Positions 1-12,900 of a stretch of DNA of 64,000 nucleotides are shown here, piece by piece. How positions within the stretch are numbered: the first letter of the stretch is position 1; each line of letters begins with the position of its first letter. A program made the position numbers and the translations under genes. The DNA comes from Antennarius striatus (taxonomy: Eukaryota > Chordata > Actinopteri > Lophiiformes > Antennariidae): the NCBI RefSeq assembly GCF_040054535.1, contig NC_090781.1:12687482-12751481 (forward strand), read 5' to 3'. Under the pieces are notes generated by a model, which saw only the letters and a program-made list of their open reading frames with translations, was not told where the DNA came from and did no database searches.

Positions 1-407
1 TATATTTGAATAATTTCTATTATGTCAGGACTCAAGGTTGGTAATCATTTTCCAATTCTATTCCATTTATAAAGTTTTACATGTGAAAATGGTAAAAGGT
101 GTTGTTACAGTACATAAATATCTTGATGTTGTAAGTGTGAAAGCATTCATGAGAAGATGCATCATTAAAAGGTGGAAAGAATATTAGATATAAGATTTAG
201 AAAATTAACAGTTGCTGTTTTTAAACAATGACAAAAATCCTTGTAAGGGAAACTATTTTGGAAATTATTGTATACATTTTATAGAATAAATTTTCCTCAG
301 AATTTTAGTCCTTTTGAAATAGTAAGTACTTGTAGTCATAATTGTAGCACCAAATATAGAAGTGTGTCTTTTAACGCTAACCAGATCTTGTGCCTCGTTC
401 CTGTCAG

Positions 408-3377
408 TGAGATGGTGGACTTGTTTAATGAGATCGCTGGGAACCCCGACTGCAGAGTGGTGGTGTTTTCTGGAGCAGGAGCGACCTTCACAGCCGGTAC
501 GCATCAGGCAGCTTACATTTTATGACACAGTTTTTGTGAGAATGTTGAATTTATTCTGTCATTCCACTGTCCAGGCATTGACCTGCTGGACATGGCCAAC
601 GTGGTGCTCCAACCGGAGGGTGACGACGTGGCCAGAGTTTCCTGGAACATGAAGAAGACAATCGCCAGATATCAAGAGACCTTCTCCGTCATTGAGAGGG
701 TCAGTCTCTAAAGCTGATGAAGAAACTGCTGAATGATGTGGTGTGTGTTTAGAGCATCAGCATAGTTCCTGAATCCTCACTGATGAACCACAAGTAGTGT
801 GAGGTGGTTTCTACGGAGACCTTGCCTATATTTTCATATCTCATATTATTTTTGCTTGTATTTCTGATTGACCTTTGAGTAGTTTGCTTGCAGCCCCCAG
901 CAAATACCGATTTATACAAGCAGCAGAAAAAGTTGGGTTGTTGGTGGATTTTGCAGTGAAATGTTTATTTTCTCCTTGTAGTGTCCAAAGCCTGTTGTGG
1001 TGGCTGTCCATGGAGCCTGCATTGGAGGAGGTAGAGTATCACCATCACACTTTTTGTCATGGAACCAGTGACCCATTTGACAAAGTGAAAGCTAGATGAG
1101 TTAGATAGACAGTGCTCTGGCTTAGTTTTTATCATATTACAGTACTGTACATCACTATGGTAACAGACGCTGTGTGCTTACCCTGATTCTAAAGTTTCAT
1201 GTGATGATCAGATTCAAGTCTGTCAATAAAATTATCCAGGATCCATAGAGGAACCTGACATGGACAAGACAGTTTGCAATAAAATTTAAAAAATACAATA
1301 GAGATGTTTGAGACATCAGTGGAACCACTACTGCTTTGTTGCTCAGTTTTTACTTACATAGCCTTTAAAATGTGGCTGTGTAAATGATTTTATAATCCAT
1401 TTATAAGATAGATAGATATTTATTAATCCCGGAGGAAATTGCACATATTCACTGCTCAGGCATAACATAATGAATAAACACTGGATAAACCCCAGTAGAA
1501 AAAGAAACTCTGATATCACATGACATACTACAAGACATGCACTACACTAATAGACACATAAAGCATTAACAGGACATATACTAAACTATAAATAAAATAT
1601 AAACATTATCAAATTAAATAACATAAAAAATATTAAAAAGTGCAAGTGAAATTAGCAGGAGGCCCACCTGGTGGGTAAGGTACACCCTTCTTACAATGTA
1701 AGGCGTCACTAATATCACATCTAATATCTAATAACTAATATCACAATGGTCAAAAAGATAAGGCGTCATTAACATTACAACAATAATATAATATTATTAC
1801 AGTATAATCATTTTTACTGAACGTTAGGGGCCCTAAAGCTTAAGTTTTTGATGCAGGATGCAGGTTCATGCTGGATAACAGCCACAGCGTTGACATGTGA
1901 ACAAAAAGGTTACTGTACCACCCTGTGGTTGTATCAGTGCGGTCAGATGTGACAGTTCATCATTATTCAAGACTGAACTGATGACTTCAGAGGACGATGT
2001 GTCGTTGAAGCTGGCGGTACGGTGTGGACGCTCACTCTGGGTGTTGTTTCCTGGCAGGTGTTGACCTGATCACAGCCTGTGACATCCGCCTCTGCACCCA
2101 GGACGCCTGGTTCCAGGTGAAAGTATGTACGGCTGAAACTTCTTTCAGAACGTGGAAAGGAAAATGGAAACGAGAGTAGATGAATGATTGACAAAAAATC
2201 AAGGATTAAGTATGAATAGTATTAGTAGGGCAGCCATCGGTTCATCAGAAGGACGGTTTAACCATTACTAGATGCAGTTGATGAACAGATTGATGATCTT
2301 GTATTTTGGGAGGGTGTCACCACAGTCTTTATCTTCCTGCCTGGTTTTCACAGGAAGTTGACATTGGACTCGCAGCGGACGTTGGAACTCTCCAGAGACT
2401 TCCTAAAGTCATCGGCAGCCGCAGGTAAACGAGCCGTTTTAATAAGACAGTCACATCCTGCTAATTTACGGGCCGTGTGTAGAGTAACACATGTAACGCA
2501 CAGACTTCACAATGAGTAAAAAATAATCTGTTTTAATGGTCTAAGGCATTGAATTAAATAAAATCTGCATGACACAACTTTAATAAAGGTAAATGTTAAT
2601 GTGGTTGTTACAGGTCACATAAAAACAGCTAACAGTAGTTGAATGATTATGTAGACTCCACAATATTCAAACATCTATTAGGCTAATATTGGTTTCCATG
2701 CTTTTCATTTATATATTTAAATCTGTCTATTTCATGTGATTCCTTCTCCAGCCTGGTGAACGAGCTGGCTCTGACCGCCAGGAAGATGTACGCGGATGAA
2801 GCCAAGAGCAGCGGACTGGTCAGGTGACAAGCTAATGGGACAAACTGGTCATCCTCACCTGTTCCTACATTTGTACTGAAGAGGTTTGGGAGGGGCAGTC
2901 TGTTCATGCCAGCACAAATTTCAAGTTTTGGTGGCGTCTGTGGTTTGATTGAGTTTCTCACACTGTTCTGTCTCATTAGATAATTGACTCTCATATTTTG
3001 AAATCCTTTCCAGCCGAGTGTTTGCAGACAAGGAGTCCATGATGGCCGGAGCGCTGGAGATTGCTGGGGAGATCGCAGCCCGAAGCCCTGTAGCCGTCCA
3101 GGGCACCAAAATCAACCTGATCTATTCCAGAGACCACAGTGTAGCAGAGGGACTAGACTACATGGTAACAGCTACCTTAAACTAACATTCCATGAGAACC
3201 TTTATCAGTATATTCCCTGCCCGTCACACCACGAAGGTTCATGTAATCGGTCCACTCGTTATCTTTTTCCAGGCTACCTGGAACATGAGCATGCTCCAGA
3301 CTCAAGATGTGATGAAATCAGCTCAGGCCTCCATGGAGAAGAAGAGTCCAAAGACGATGGCTTTCTCCAAACTCTGA
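408..3377 (+). CDS. ech1: Delta(3,5)-delta(2,4)-dienoyl-CoA isomerase, 3' eight exons (partial)
   Basis: Crotonase-family enzyme that shifts double bonds in dienoyl-CoA esters during oxidation of unsaturated fatty acids in peroxisomes and mitochondria. Exons read: 408-496, 575-699, 982-1030, 2058-2122, 2354-2424, 2752-2823, 3014-3164, 3273-3377. All have AG/GT borders and keep one frame of about 242 residues. Visible signatures: the oxyanion-hole segment HGACIGGGVD, then QVKEVDIGLAADVG, which carries the Glu and Asp that with the earlier Asp form the catalytic set known from the rat enzyme. The protein ends in Ser-Lys-Leu followed by a stop, a peroxisomal targeting signal type 1. The first in-window exon starts mid-codon, so the N-terminus, with any mitochondrial presequence, lies left of the window. 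The match to vertebrate ECH1 is near-continuous, so the assignment is firm. Confidence 0.96.
1405..1820 (-). repeat. AT-rich intronic repeat, retrotransposon-type 3' end (antisense)
   Basis: Inside an ech1 intron. It begins with short GATA units followed by a segment that on the minus strand reads as a fish SINE/LINE tail (AATTTCCTCCGGGATTAATAAA then TCTA repeats). The same tail occurs on the plus strand near 57.72 kb. The AT-rich sequence to about 1.8 kb may belong to the same insertion, but I cannot set its far end. Confidence 0.45.
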
Positions 3378-3767
3378 CGCTCGTGAAGGCAAAGCACAGC
3401 TACGACAAAAGCTTCTGTTCTTTTTCTACTCTGACCTTTCAGCTCAAACAGGATCGACACGTGAATCTGTGGACTTGTGTCCGAGATCTGGATTCTTGTT
3501 TGAACCTCTAACCCGATCACACATTTTACAATGAACCAGAGGAAATAGAGAATGATCTATGGAAAGAATCAGTTCTAACTTAATTCAGGTTCTCTTCTAA
3601 GGTGACCTCTTAAATAAACAGTGACCAGTCAAACCAGTTGGAAATGTTGTATACTTTCCTGACAGCCCATCTGCAAAGTGTGGGGAACAGGACTGACAAG
3701 TTGATCTGAACTAAAAGCTGAAGTTAGGAATCTGTGGGATGACCCGTCAGCATCAATGAATGTTCTT

Positions 3768-3776
3768 TAATAAATA
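3768..3776 (+). promoter_or_regulatory. ech1: Poly(A) signal region of ech1
   Basis: Overlapping ATTAAA/AATAAA-type hexamers lie about 390 bp after the ech1 stop codon and are followed by T/GT-rich sequence. No later plus-strand signal fits before the cep295 terminus, so this is the likely mRNA end. Confidence 0.6.
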
Positions 3777-3857
3777 AAAATTTTAAAAAGGTTACTGGTG
3801 ATTGTTGTCATTTCCTATTAACAAAGGTTTTAAGTGCAAAATGTCAGAATAAAACGC

Positions 3858-3863
3858 TTTATT
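3858..3863 (-). promoter_or_regulatory. cep295: Poly(A) signal of cep295
   Basis: TTTATT on the plus strand gives AATAAA on the minus strand, about 50 bp beyond the cep295 stop codon at 3914-3916. This implies a very short 3' UTR that faces the ech1 3' end. Confidence 0.55.
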
Positions 3864-3913
3864 GATAAAACTTAATAAATTAATAATTAGAATAAGAACA
3901 CATTCAACGTCGA

Positions 3914-6900
3914 TCACTGCAGGGTTTTCTTGACACGCAGCTTCTGCAAAGTTTTCTGTGAAAAAGAAAAATATTGTGTTGACTCCAACTCAAACGTTTC
4001 AGGAGTTCTGCAACAAGAATGCGATCCTTGAAAAAGTGTCACTTCATTTACCTTCTGGAACTCCTTGGCCCTAAGTCGGTTTCTTTCATAAGCCTCCTGC
4101 CTGCTCTTGACCAACTTCTGATGCTTCACCTCCTCCAGCTGTTCGTACAGTCTGCAGAAACACAATCACACACACATTACAAGACTTGTGGGTACTGATG
4201 TTCCTTTAAACATGAAGACAAACAGTTCAAATGGGTCAGAAAAGTATTTTGACATGGCAAACTTCTAACATTTTTAACAAGCGATACAGAAATGAATGAG
4301 CATGAACTCCCAGGAGAAAGTCACCCCGAGTCTAAAGCTCATTGTCTTCCAGTACCTCCGTGTTCTCTGGTGCATCTCAGAAACATTCAGTTTCCTTTGC
4401 TCTGTCGTGCAGGTCTTCATCTCGTCCACCTTTTGTATACTGGAATCACTCACTGAGGGCAGACAAAAGAAATACACACTTGTAGTTTCTATAGCAGGGT
4501 ATTGAAAAGGCATGATTTATTCTGTCAGATGTAACAAAACAGTTCAGAGCCAATCGGCCATCATGAGGAAAAACTAGTACTGACACACAAACAGCCTGTT
4601 TCATGTCACAGTTCTGAACCAAGCATCTATGACAAAAACACAGCCTTTAAAACATTTGAAATACTGCAGTTCTTGGGAGTCATTTCAGTGACTAATGTGA
4701 CTTTTAAAAAGTATTTTTACTCAATCCACCTGTAAAGATTTCCACATTAACCCTTTCATTTTGAAAATCAAAATGTTCAAATTAAATGTTCAAATGATGG
4801 CATTGATGGAAAAGCAGACATCTGTGTTGTTGATAGCTAATGAGAGGAACACGATGTGGAGAAGACGTGTGTGTGCAGGTTGCAATACGATGGCAAACAT
4901 ACTCTAACGTAGTACGAGCCTTCAGAGAGAGGAAACCAGAGAGGAAACACAGCCTAATGTTCAGGTACCTGGAGCAGGAGGCTGGGACTTCATCGAGCCA
5001 GATTTCAGGGTGGGCTGATGCTCCTCCGCCCCCCCACTGTTTGACTGGTCCTCAGTCTTGCGCTGAGGTTCAGACGTCAGCTTTGCTTTACAGGTAATTT
5101 GTGGTTGGGAGTCCTGAGCTGCAGACTCGTCTCCGGCTTCAGGTGGCGCTCCGACCTTTGGATGATTTTTGTTCAGAGCTTTTATGGCCTTCATTTTCTC
5201 CTCACTTTGGGATGATTTCTCAAGCAGAGCTGTAAGTTCCTGCTGGCAGACCTGCGGGTCTTTACTTGGATCCTCCTGAAACTCCGGGATCACTGAATGC
5301 AGACGGATAAAAGGAAAATTTCAGAAAGATACATTTTCACAAATTCAGAACGTTTGGATCAAACAGTAATAAAAGATTTTTTTTTTGTTCAACCTGAGCT
5401 CGATAAGTACTGCTGTGACTTTACCTGGATGTGACTCGCTTTTTTCGCTTGGTGTTTCGTACTGCAGCAATGTCGATTCTGTCCCCTAGAGAAGAATATT
5501 TGTGTTTAAAGATTAGGAAACCTCCTGCACATTGCTAGCTTAATGTTTACATGTTCAGTCAATCGACATTTGTACTGGACAATCACCTCTGTCCGCTGTC
5601 CTCTCTCTCTTTCATCCATCATCTCATCTGAAAATTTGTCTTCCCAGACTTCCTCCTCATCGTTGATCGGCTCTTTGTCCTGCAGGGTGGTGTCTGTCAG
5701 GCTCAGGAGAGTGATCTCAGACTGCTCCAGGATCCCCTTTGCACTTGCAGCTTCCTGACAGGCGAGGAGTGATAGACAGCACACAATTCAGCTGACGACA
5801 TAAGGTAAACATGAAGTAAAAGAAATCTGTCACTGTCCTGTACCAGTGAAGCCTACAGTTATGGTACAACAGTAACACCGAAAGCAGGTTTTGGTGAAGT
5901 GTAGGAAGTAAACTTACTTGCACAGATAACTTCTCAGACTCAGGATTAACACTAGTGTGGCTACAACCCGGCTCAGACTTCTGATCTCCAGCACTGAACG
6001 GTTCCTCTGGCAGCAACATGCTTACATTGGGTGTAGCATCACACATTGTGAGATTTGACAAACTCAGAGCAGATTGCTCCACTTCAGTCCTTAAGGTGGG
6101 AGACACCGCAAACACAAATTTGTTGGGATGGTATCGGGAGGCGATGAGCTGGGAGACAGATTCATGTAAAGTGGAGGAAACGGTCCCGTGGCTGGACGGT
6201 TCCTCCATTCTAAGCTGTTCCAAAGACTGGTCGGACTCAGAGAGATTGTTGTTGGGTTCTGATTCTTCAGCGGCTGTGGGAACATTATGATCCGACCTGG
6301 ATGACTGCCCTTTAGGGGAATCAGGCACATTGTTTTCTGGCACGTGAAAGGTCATAGAGGGTTCAAGGGTTTCGTTGTGGGTGACCTCAGCCAGCAGTGG
6401 GTGAAATGAGTCGGCGCCTGAAACGTGCAGAAAAGCATGCTGTATTCACTGTTTACACACACACACACACACACAACAATCACTTGAAGCTCGGCCGCAT
6501 GCCGATTAGTTTCCTTTCATCAAGGCAAGCAAATACTCTTCAATTCCTGGATTATGGCCAATTATATATTTATCTTTGATTATCAAGTTCTAATGTGTTT
6601 ATGCATAGAGTGGACCTCTGTTCTAATTTAATCAACTCCTTCAAGGCGTTCATATGAATGGGACGTGCCACCATTCTGAATGTACAACCTCTGTCAAGGT
6701 TGTCTCCGGTGTTCAGAAATAAGAACACACACTGATGACGAGGTGGAAGACTTTGGCAGGAAAAAATTAACGGACACCTTCCCCACAACCTTTATTATTT
6801 CCTCCCACTGGTGCACCCACCATTAGGTCTTGACTCAAACACGAACTGAATATAATGTTGTGAATGTCTCATGTCTTACCTTCAGTCCTCTCTGTGCACA

Positions 6901-9900
6901 GGTCCATTAGAGTCTGGTCCTGTGGCTCTGGATCCACATCTGGGACGGACCCACTGAGTGGCGAAGTCTCAGAGTTGGACGGAGCATTTGTCTCAGTCGA
7001 AACTCCAAGATCCACACGAGTTCCTTCACCTACAAACAGCAGATTAAATGAAGACAAACTCAACTTTTCATCTCCAAGCATGACCCGGTTATTATTCCTG
7101 TTGCATTTTCCAATTCATCTCTCAATTCTTTAACTTGGTTGCTCCCCATTAGGCACCCTTTACCTGAGCTCCCACTGTGCTGAGCAGCAGACTCATCCCA
7201 CTCCCCAACCAGCGCCCTCATTTGACTCTCCTCATGACCCCCGTCCAACCATGTGGTCGACTGCTCCGCCACCTGTCCTGCATCATCGTCCCGCCCACCA
7301 CTCAGCCAATGAGAACCAGACTGTTGGCTGAGCCGACTCATCATTCGACTCAGAGTAGAATCCCATCCGCCTTGATCCAAACTCACTGAAACTGGCTGAC
7401 CTGGCAGTTGGCCAATCGCAGAGAAGTGAGCAGATGGCTGGCCAAATGCTTGCGCCGCAGATGGGTCCCTATGGTCAGTGCCCAGACAGGAGGACTGGTC
7501 TGCCGGCTGGCCAATCAGAGGTCTGAAAGAGTTCTGCTCTTGACCATCAGCCAGTGAAGGTTCTTTGTCTGAGAAGTTCTCCAGGGCTGGACTGACAGTT
7601 CTGACCCATTCCTGGAACAAAAATAAAACTGAGCGGTGGATATTTTACGCTAAAAATACATAATAAAACTGATCAAAAACTTGATCAGTGTACCCATCAT
7701 AAAACACCATTTACAATTCAAGTTGAAGCTTGTTGTCAGTCTGGTCAGGTTAGTCTTAAGTGTTAAGTTAAAACTGGCTGGAGGTGACTGACCAGGTCAC
7801 TCCTCTGTGTCCCTGCTGTGTCTGAAGGAAGAGACCGACGAACTGAGCTTTCATCTTCCTCTCTCCGATCTGAGTCTCCAACCGACAGCTGAGAAACTGC
7901 AGGGCCAGACTCCTCCACGTACGAGTATCCGCTGTCTGTGCATCAGCAAGGGGAAAATGCGGCACATGCAATATTATGGTGTCTTCTGGGATCATTTCAA
8001 GTCAAATGCTTGTAGAACATTTAAAATGTGATGGTTTCTCTTCATATGATGTCTATACTGGGTTTTTAGAGTAAAATTTAAGAACTTCTCAAGCACTCTC
8101 ATATAAAGGTAGATTTCCTTTGTACAGGTTGTGAAGCTTACCTTACTTTCTAGCCTCAGGGTCATTTAAAAAATATATTCTTATGTGCATTTAAAACCCT
8201 TGCAGGTAGTGGAAGCCGCTATCAATTTACCAAATTGAAGAAAGACAGTATATTCTTACAGGTATGTTTGCAGCATATACCTGTGGGTTTCCCCGTGGAG
8301 CCGAGGGAGATGTTCAGCTCTTTGGTGTATCTGTCTATAATGCTCTGGATGCTGCTGTCACTAAACAGCGCGCCGATAGCCTGACCAGGAGATCCAGCAG
8401 CCGAGCTGTCCTTAAAAACGAGGCTTTTCACGGATGGAGAAGAGACGTTTAGTAAATCTGCTTCCTGCCCTTGTTCCACACATGTAAGAGATGTAGATTT
8501 ATCTAACAGGGAAAGAAAAGAAGCTGATTTAGGCAGAGCAATAAATGACTAGTACATTGCCTGGGCCTGGAGTGTGTAGTGTTATTCCTGTGTTAGTCAA
8601 AGAGATTTAAATGGATCACTACTGGAGCTCTGTGGAAAGAAACTCACCAGCGTTCAGGTTTTGCTCAGGATCAGTGGTGATGTAGCTGCCGGTAGAGATG
8701 GTGGAGGAGGAGAGGCAGTCCGGATCAGGAGGCCTGTGTGCCGACTGAGCAACACACACACACACACACACATACACACACACTTGTATTAAGAGAATTT
8801 TAGAATTTTCAGAAAAAAACTGAATTTGTATAACTGAGCTCAGTTCAAGTGTAGAAACCATCATGAAATGTATTTTGATTAAATACACTTCAGGAATAGT
8901 AATTTTCACATCATTGCTCAGTATACAGAACCACACACACATACACACACACACACACACGCACACACGCACACACGCACACACGCACACACACACACAC
9001 GCACACACACACACACACACACACGCGCACACACGCACACACGCACACACACACACAGCTTCTCAAGCATAATCATAGGCCGAGGCAGACACTGCACAGG
9101 CATCAGATTTGGCTATCTTTCATCATTGATCCATAAGATCTCAGAGGGAAACAGCAGCGCCAAAAACATGATGCCATGACAGGTTAGGTTACCTCAGTGG
9201 GGGATCTGTAGCTGGTGACAGCTGGACCAGAGCAGTCACCTCCTCTCCCAGAATCAGAGGAAAGTGATGACATTAACTTTGAATCTGGAAAAAAAATAGA
9301 AGTTCCACCAAAAAGAGGATAAAAAAACCCCATAATTTACCCAAATTACTGTCTCATCAAAAACATCCATCTGTAATCTTCAAGAACCCACTACATACCA
9401 GGCTCTGAGAACTGGGAAGGTGTTTCTGCTCCCAACAACAGCCTCTTTCTCCAGATGAAGGATGTGTCTGAGCTGGAGTCAGTTACACTGGGAGTATAGG
9501 GCCTCCCTCTGCTGGACAAAGACGGTGTCTGTAATGTTGTGTCAGAAACAGTTGATCTGGATTCATCTTGTGTGTCCCAGTCCACAGAATGACAAAGAAC
9601 CTTCACATCATCCTCTGGAAATCACAAACGGAATACCCAATCAGCTCATCTGTCTTAACATCTAGTCACATGGATTATGCGTGCATTATTCATGCGATTC
9701 CAGGGCTGAGCGGACCGATGACTTGGCTGGTGTTGACTGGTGTCTCCACCTCTGGAATGGCACTGAGCTCATGCTGGTCAGTCAACATCTCTGCGGTGCT
9801 TAGTCTCACACGTGTTATTGGAGGCTTTACAGCTCGAGGAGGGAGGAGGAACCCCGAGGGGAGGACTGCCAAAGGTCCAGCAGGAACATTGTTCTGAGGG

Positions 9901-12900
9901 ATGGGATCTTGAGCTTAATGAAGAAAATGAAATGAAAAAGAAACAGCGGTGATTTAAAGTGATTTTAACTGGTAAAGAATGTCGACCCCCACTGCTGCAC
10001 AACTACACTAAAATACAAATTATATGCAAACTGCAGACTGAAATAGCAGCAGGAAAAAAAAACGTACATACTCATTCCCAGAGCGGTATTAGCTTGAAAA
10101 AAAGCACAAATGGAAAATTGCGACATTGAAAACTTACATTGAATATGTCAATTACCTGGCTCTTCTTTGTTCAATGGCGTTTGCTGAGCGGAGACGTCTT
10201 CCTCCTGAGGCTCTTCTAAGTGTGATAAAGTTCCTCCATAATTCTCCTCTATAGATCTCAACAGTGATGCAAGTAACTTCAGACGGGCCTGACCAATGTT
10301 CTCTGACACTGACGCAGCGCTGGAATCCTCTGGAGCTGGCTGGAAGAGACAAAACAAAGATGGAATGCCGCTTTTCAATTTTCAAGTCAGAAAAAAAATT
10401 GTTCGTTATATTTTGTAAAGTAGATTCATCTTTGTCTTCACTTGGGGTTTGCACAGAAACAAACAAAAACATCAGTACAGTTTTACTCTTTTCACTTACT
10501 TGTACATCAGTCTGAATAACAGTCTGTAGATTCTCCTGTGTCCTCATCTGCTGTTCCTCTGCTTCCAGTCTCTTCCTCTGCTCTTCTCTCTGCAGAGCTA
10601 CAGCCTCCTTTTGCTCAGGGACCCCTTTGTGGGCCTGCTGCAGCTCCTGTGCATATCTCTGCATGCAGGCCTCACCGGAACCAAGAGATCCAGTCAGCAC
10701 AGGTTGATCTAGTGAGGTCAAGCCCATACCGGCAGCGTTTGCTGGAACCAGAGGAGTCACATCTGTAATAGTGGGACTAAAGGTGTAACTGGGATCAGAC
10801 GTTGGCTGCAGTGGGATGCTGGTTGTCTCATGTGTTGGAAATAGCTTGTGATGCAGTGGCTCTCTGGTGATAGAGAAGGGTCTGCCTCTCTCCGGATGGT
10901 GGCCCTGGCCCATAATCGTGCCCTCTCTTACTTGTGCATCAGTCTGAATCAGAGCCTTTAATCTCTCCTTCTGCTGCCTGATCTGCTCCAGCTCCACCTC
11001 TAGTCTTTTCCTCTCCTCTTCTTGTCGCCTCTGCTGCAGCGCCACAGCCTCCCTCTGTTCCAACACCCATCTCTGAGCCTGCTCAAGCTTCTGCCGCTTC
11101 CTCTCCATGTCATCTTCACTGGAGGTGAGGGAGTCTGTCGTCCTACCTATAACTGCTGTGTGGCCCGGAGCCAGAGGTGTGACATCTTTAACCTCTGTGT
11201 CAATGGCTTGAATGGGATCAGAGGTTGGTTGGAGCGGGAAGCTGGCTAACTGAGATGGTGGGAATGACTTGTCATGCGGTGGCTCTCTGCTCACTGACAA
11301 AGGTCTAACTCTCTCTGGAAGGTGTTTCGTTACTCTCTCCATTATACCATCAGTCAGCCAGGCAGATTCAACTAATATCTGGCCACCAGGACATTTTGAA
11401 ATAGAGTCCTCTTCATGCCGTTGCATCGAGGAGCCTTCTCTAAAACTGGAGACAGAAGGTTGGGGAGGAGAAGACAATGTGCCAGAATCTCTTGTGGGCA
11501 TTTCCAGAGGGGTATTTTGTTTGGCAGGAAAGCATGGTGGCATCCCAGGTGTTGTAGGGCGTGACCGAGCAGTTGGAGGATGTACAGACCGAGCACCGTG
11601 CAGAGGTGCAACACCAGGCAGCGCTGCTGCACTGTTCATGCTGTAACGAGTTTGTAGAGCTCGCTGGTATTCCTCTAGGCGCTGGCGAGCTACTTCCACT
11701 GACCTCTGGTGATTTCTAAAACACAAGTGGTCTAGTGAATAACAAGTCTATTTCATTCAACTCAACATTAAAAAAGAGGCTCTTTGTTTGGTACAGCATA
11801 AAGCACCCTCTGCCTTCAGACACCTAAAATATATATTTTTATGAATATAATACACACATGTAAAAGACTCAAGTAATGCTGTACACATGATTGTTGAATT
11901 ATTGCGAGTTGTTGAGATCTACTTCATTAAATGCACGGGGATGTGGTGAAAATATGAGGAAATGACAAGTAACTTTCAAAATACCTGTTTTGTTCAAGCA
12001 GCCGTTCCTGGTATTCTCGAATCTTTCTGGAGTGGATCTGTTCATCTGGAGGAGTCATCAGCTGTAGAGCAGAGAGATGGGAATAATGTTCATCACTGAT
12101 GCACAACATCCAAGGATGACCCAAAATATGCATTAAGTTTAGAGAAAACTTATAACGGCTTATATTTAGCATTTTTGACATCAGGATCAACATTCATACT
12201 TTCATAAACTTACTCATTACTCATTGTAAGCAGAACAATTTCAAAGCACAGATCCTCTCCTCAGAATGATGAATACCAATCATGTTGCTACATGAAGGGA
12301 ATATGAGAAGTGAGCACATGAGAGTAGTTGAAGTTCAATCCATAGCCTACCTTGGTGGCCACACCAGCAGTGACTTCCTGGTCAAGGGCAGGCTCCTCTG
12401 GTTGGTGAACAGGTACTTCCTGGATCACGGCAGCCTTCAGATTTTCTCTCTCATGCTGGGCCTCAAGAAGAACCTGCTCCAGTTTGGCCCTCTGCTCCTC
12501 CAGCTCCTGCAGCAAAGCCACCTGTTGCTGCATCTCCTTCTTAAGCTCCTCTTCCTGAAAAGTACAAATATTTTTTTTTAAATTCTCTGTTCAACTGCAA
12601 ACAAACGCTGTCCACTGATAATAAATAATACTTTCAGCTCGGCTTCAGCATTGACCACATATCCAGTGTATAGTAGAATGAAATTAATTCTTTCAAAGAT
12701 AATGCTGACTTCAGTTTTATAGAAAAGCAAAAGCAAAATCTATTCTGTACCTCTTCTTACTGTTAAATGGACTCATTAGAAAGAACCTCCCCTCCAGCCA
12801 AGAGAGAGGTTTCCGTTTATCTGGATGTTCATACAACATCCACATATTCCTCATTATGCTCAACTTCACTTTGTTTTTGTATTGGATTAAAAACAAGGAT

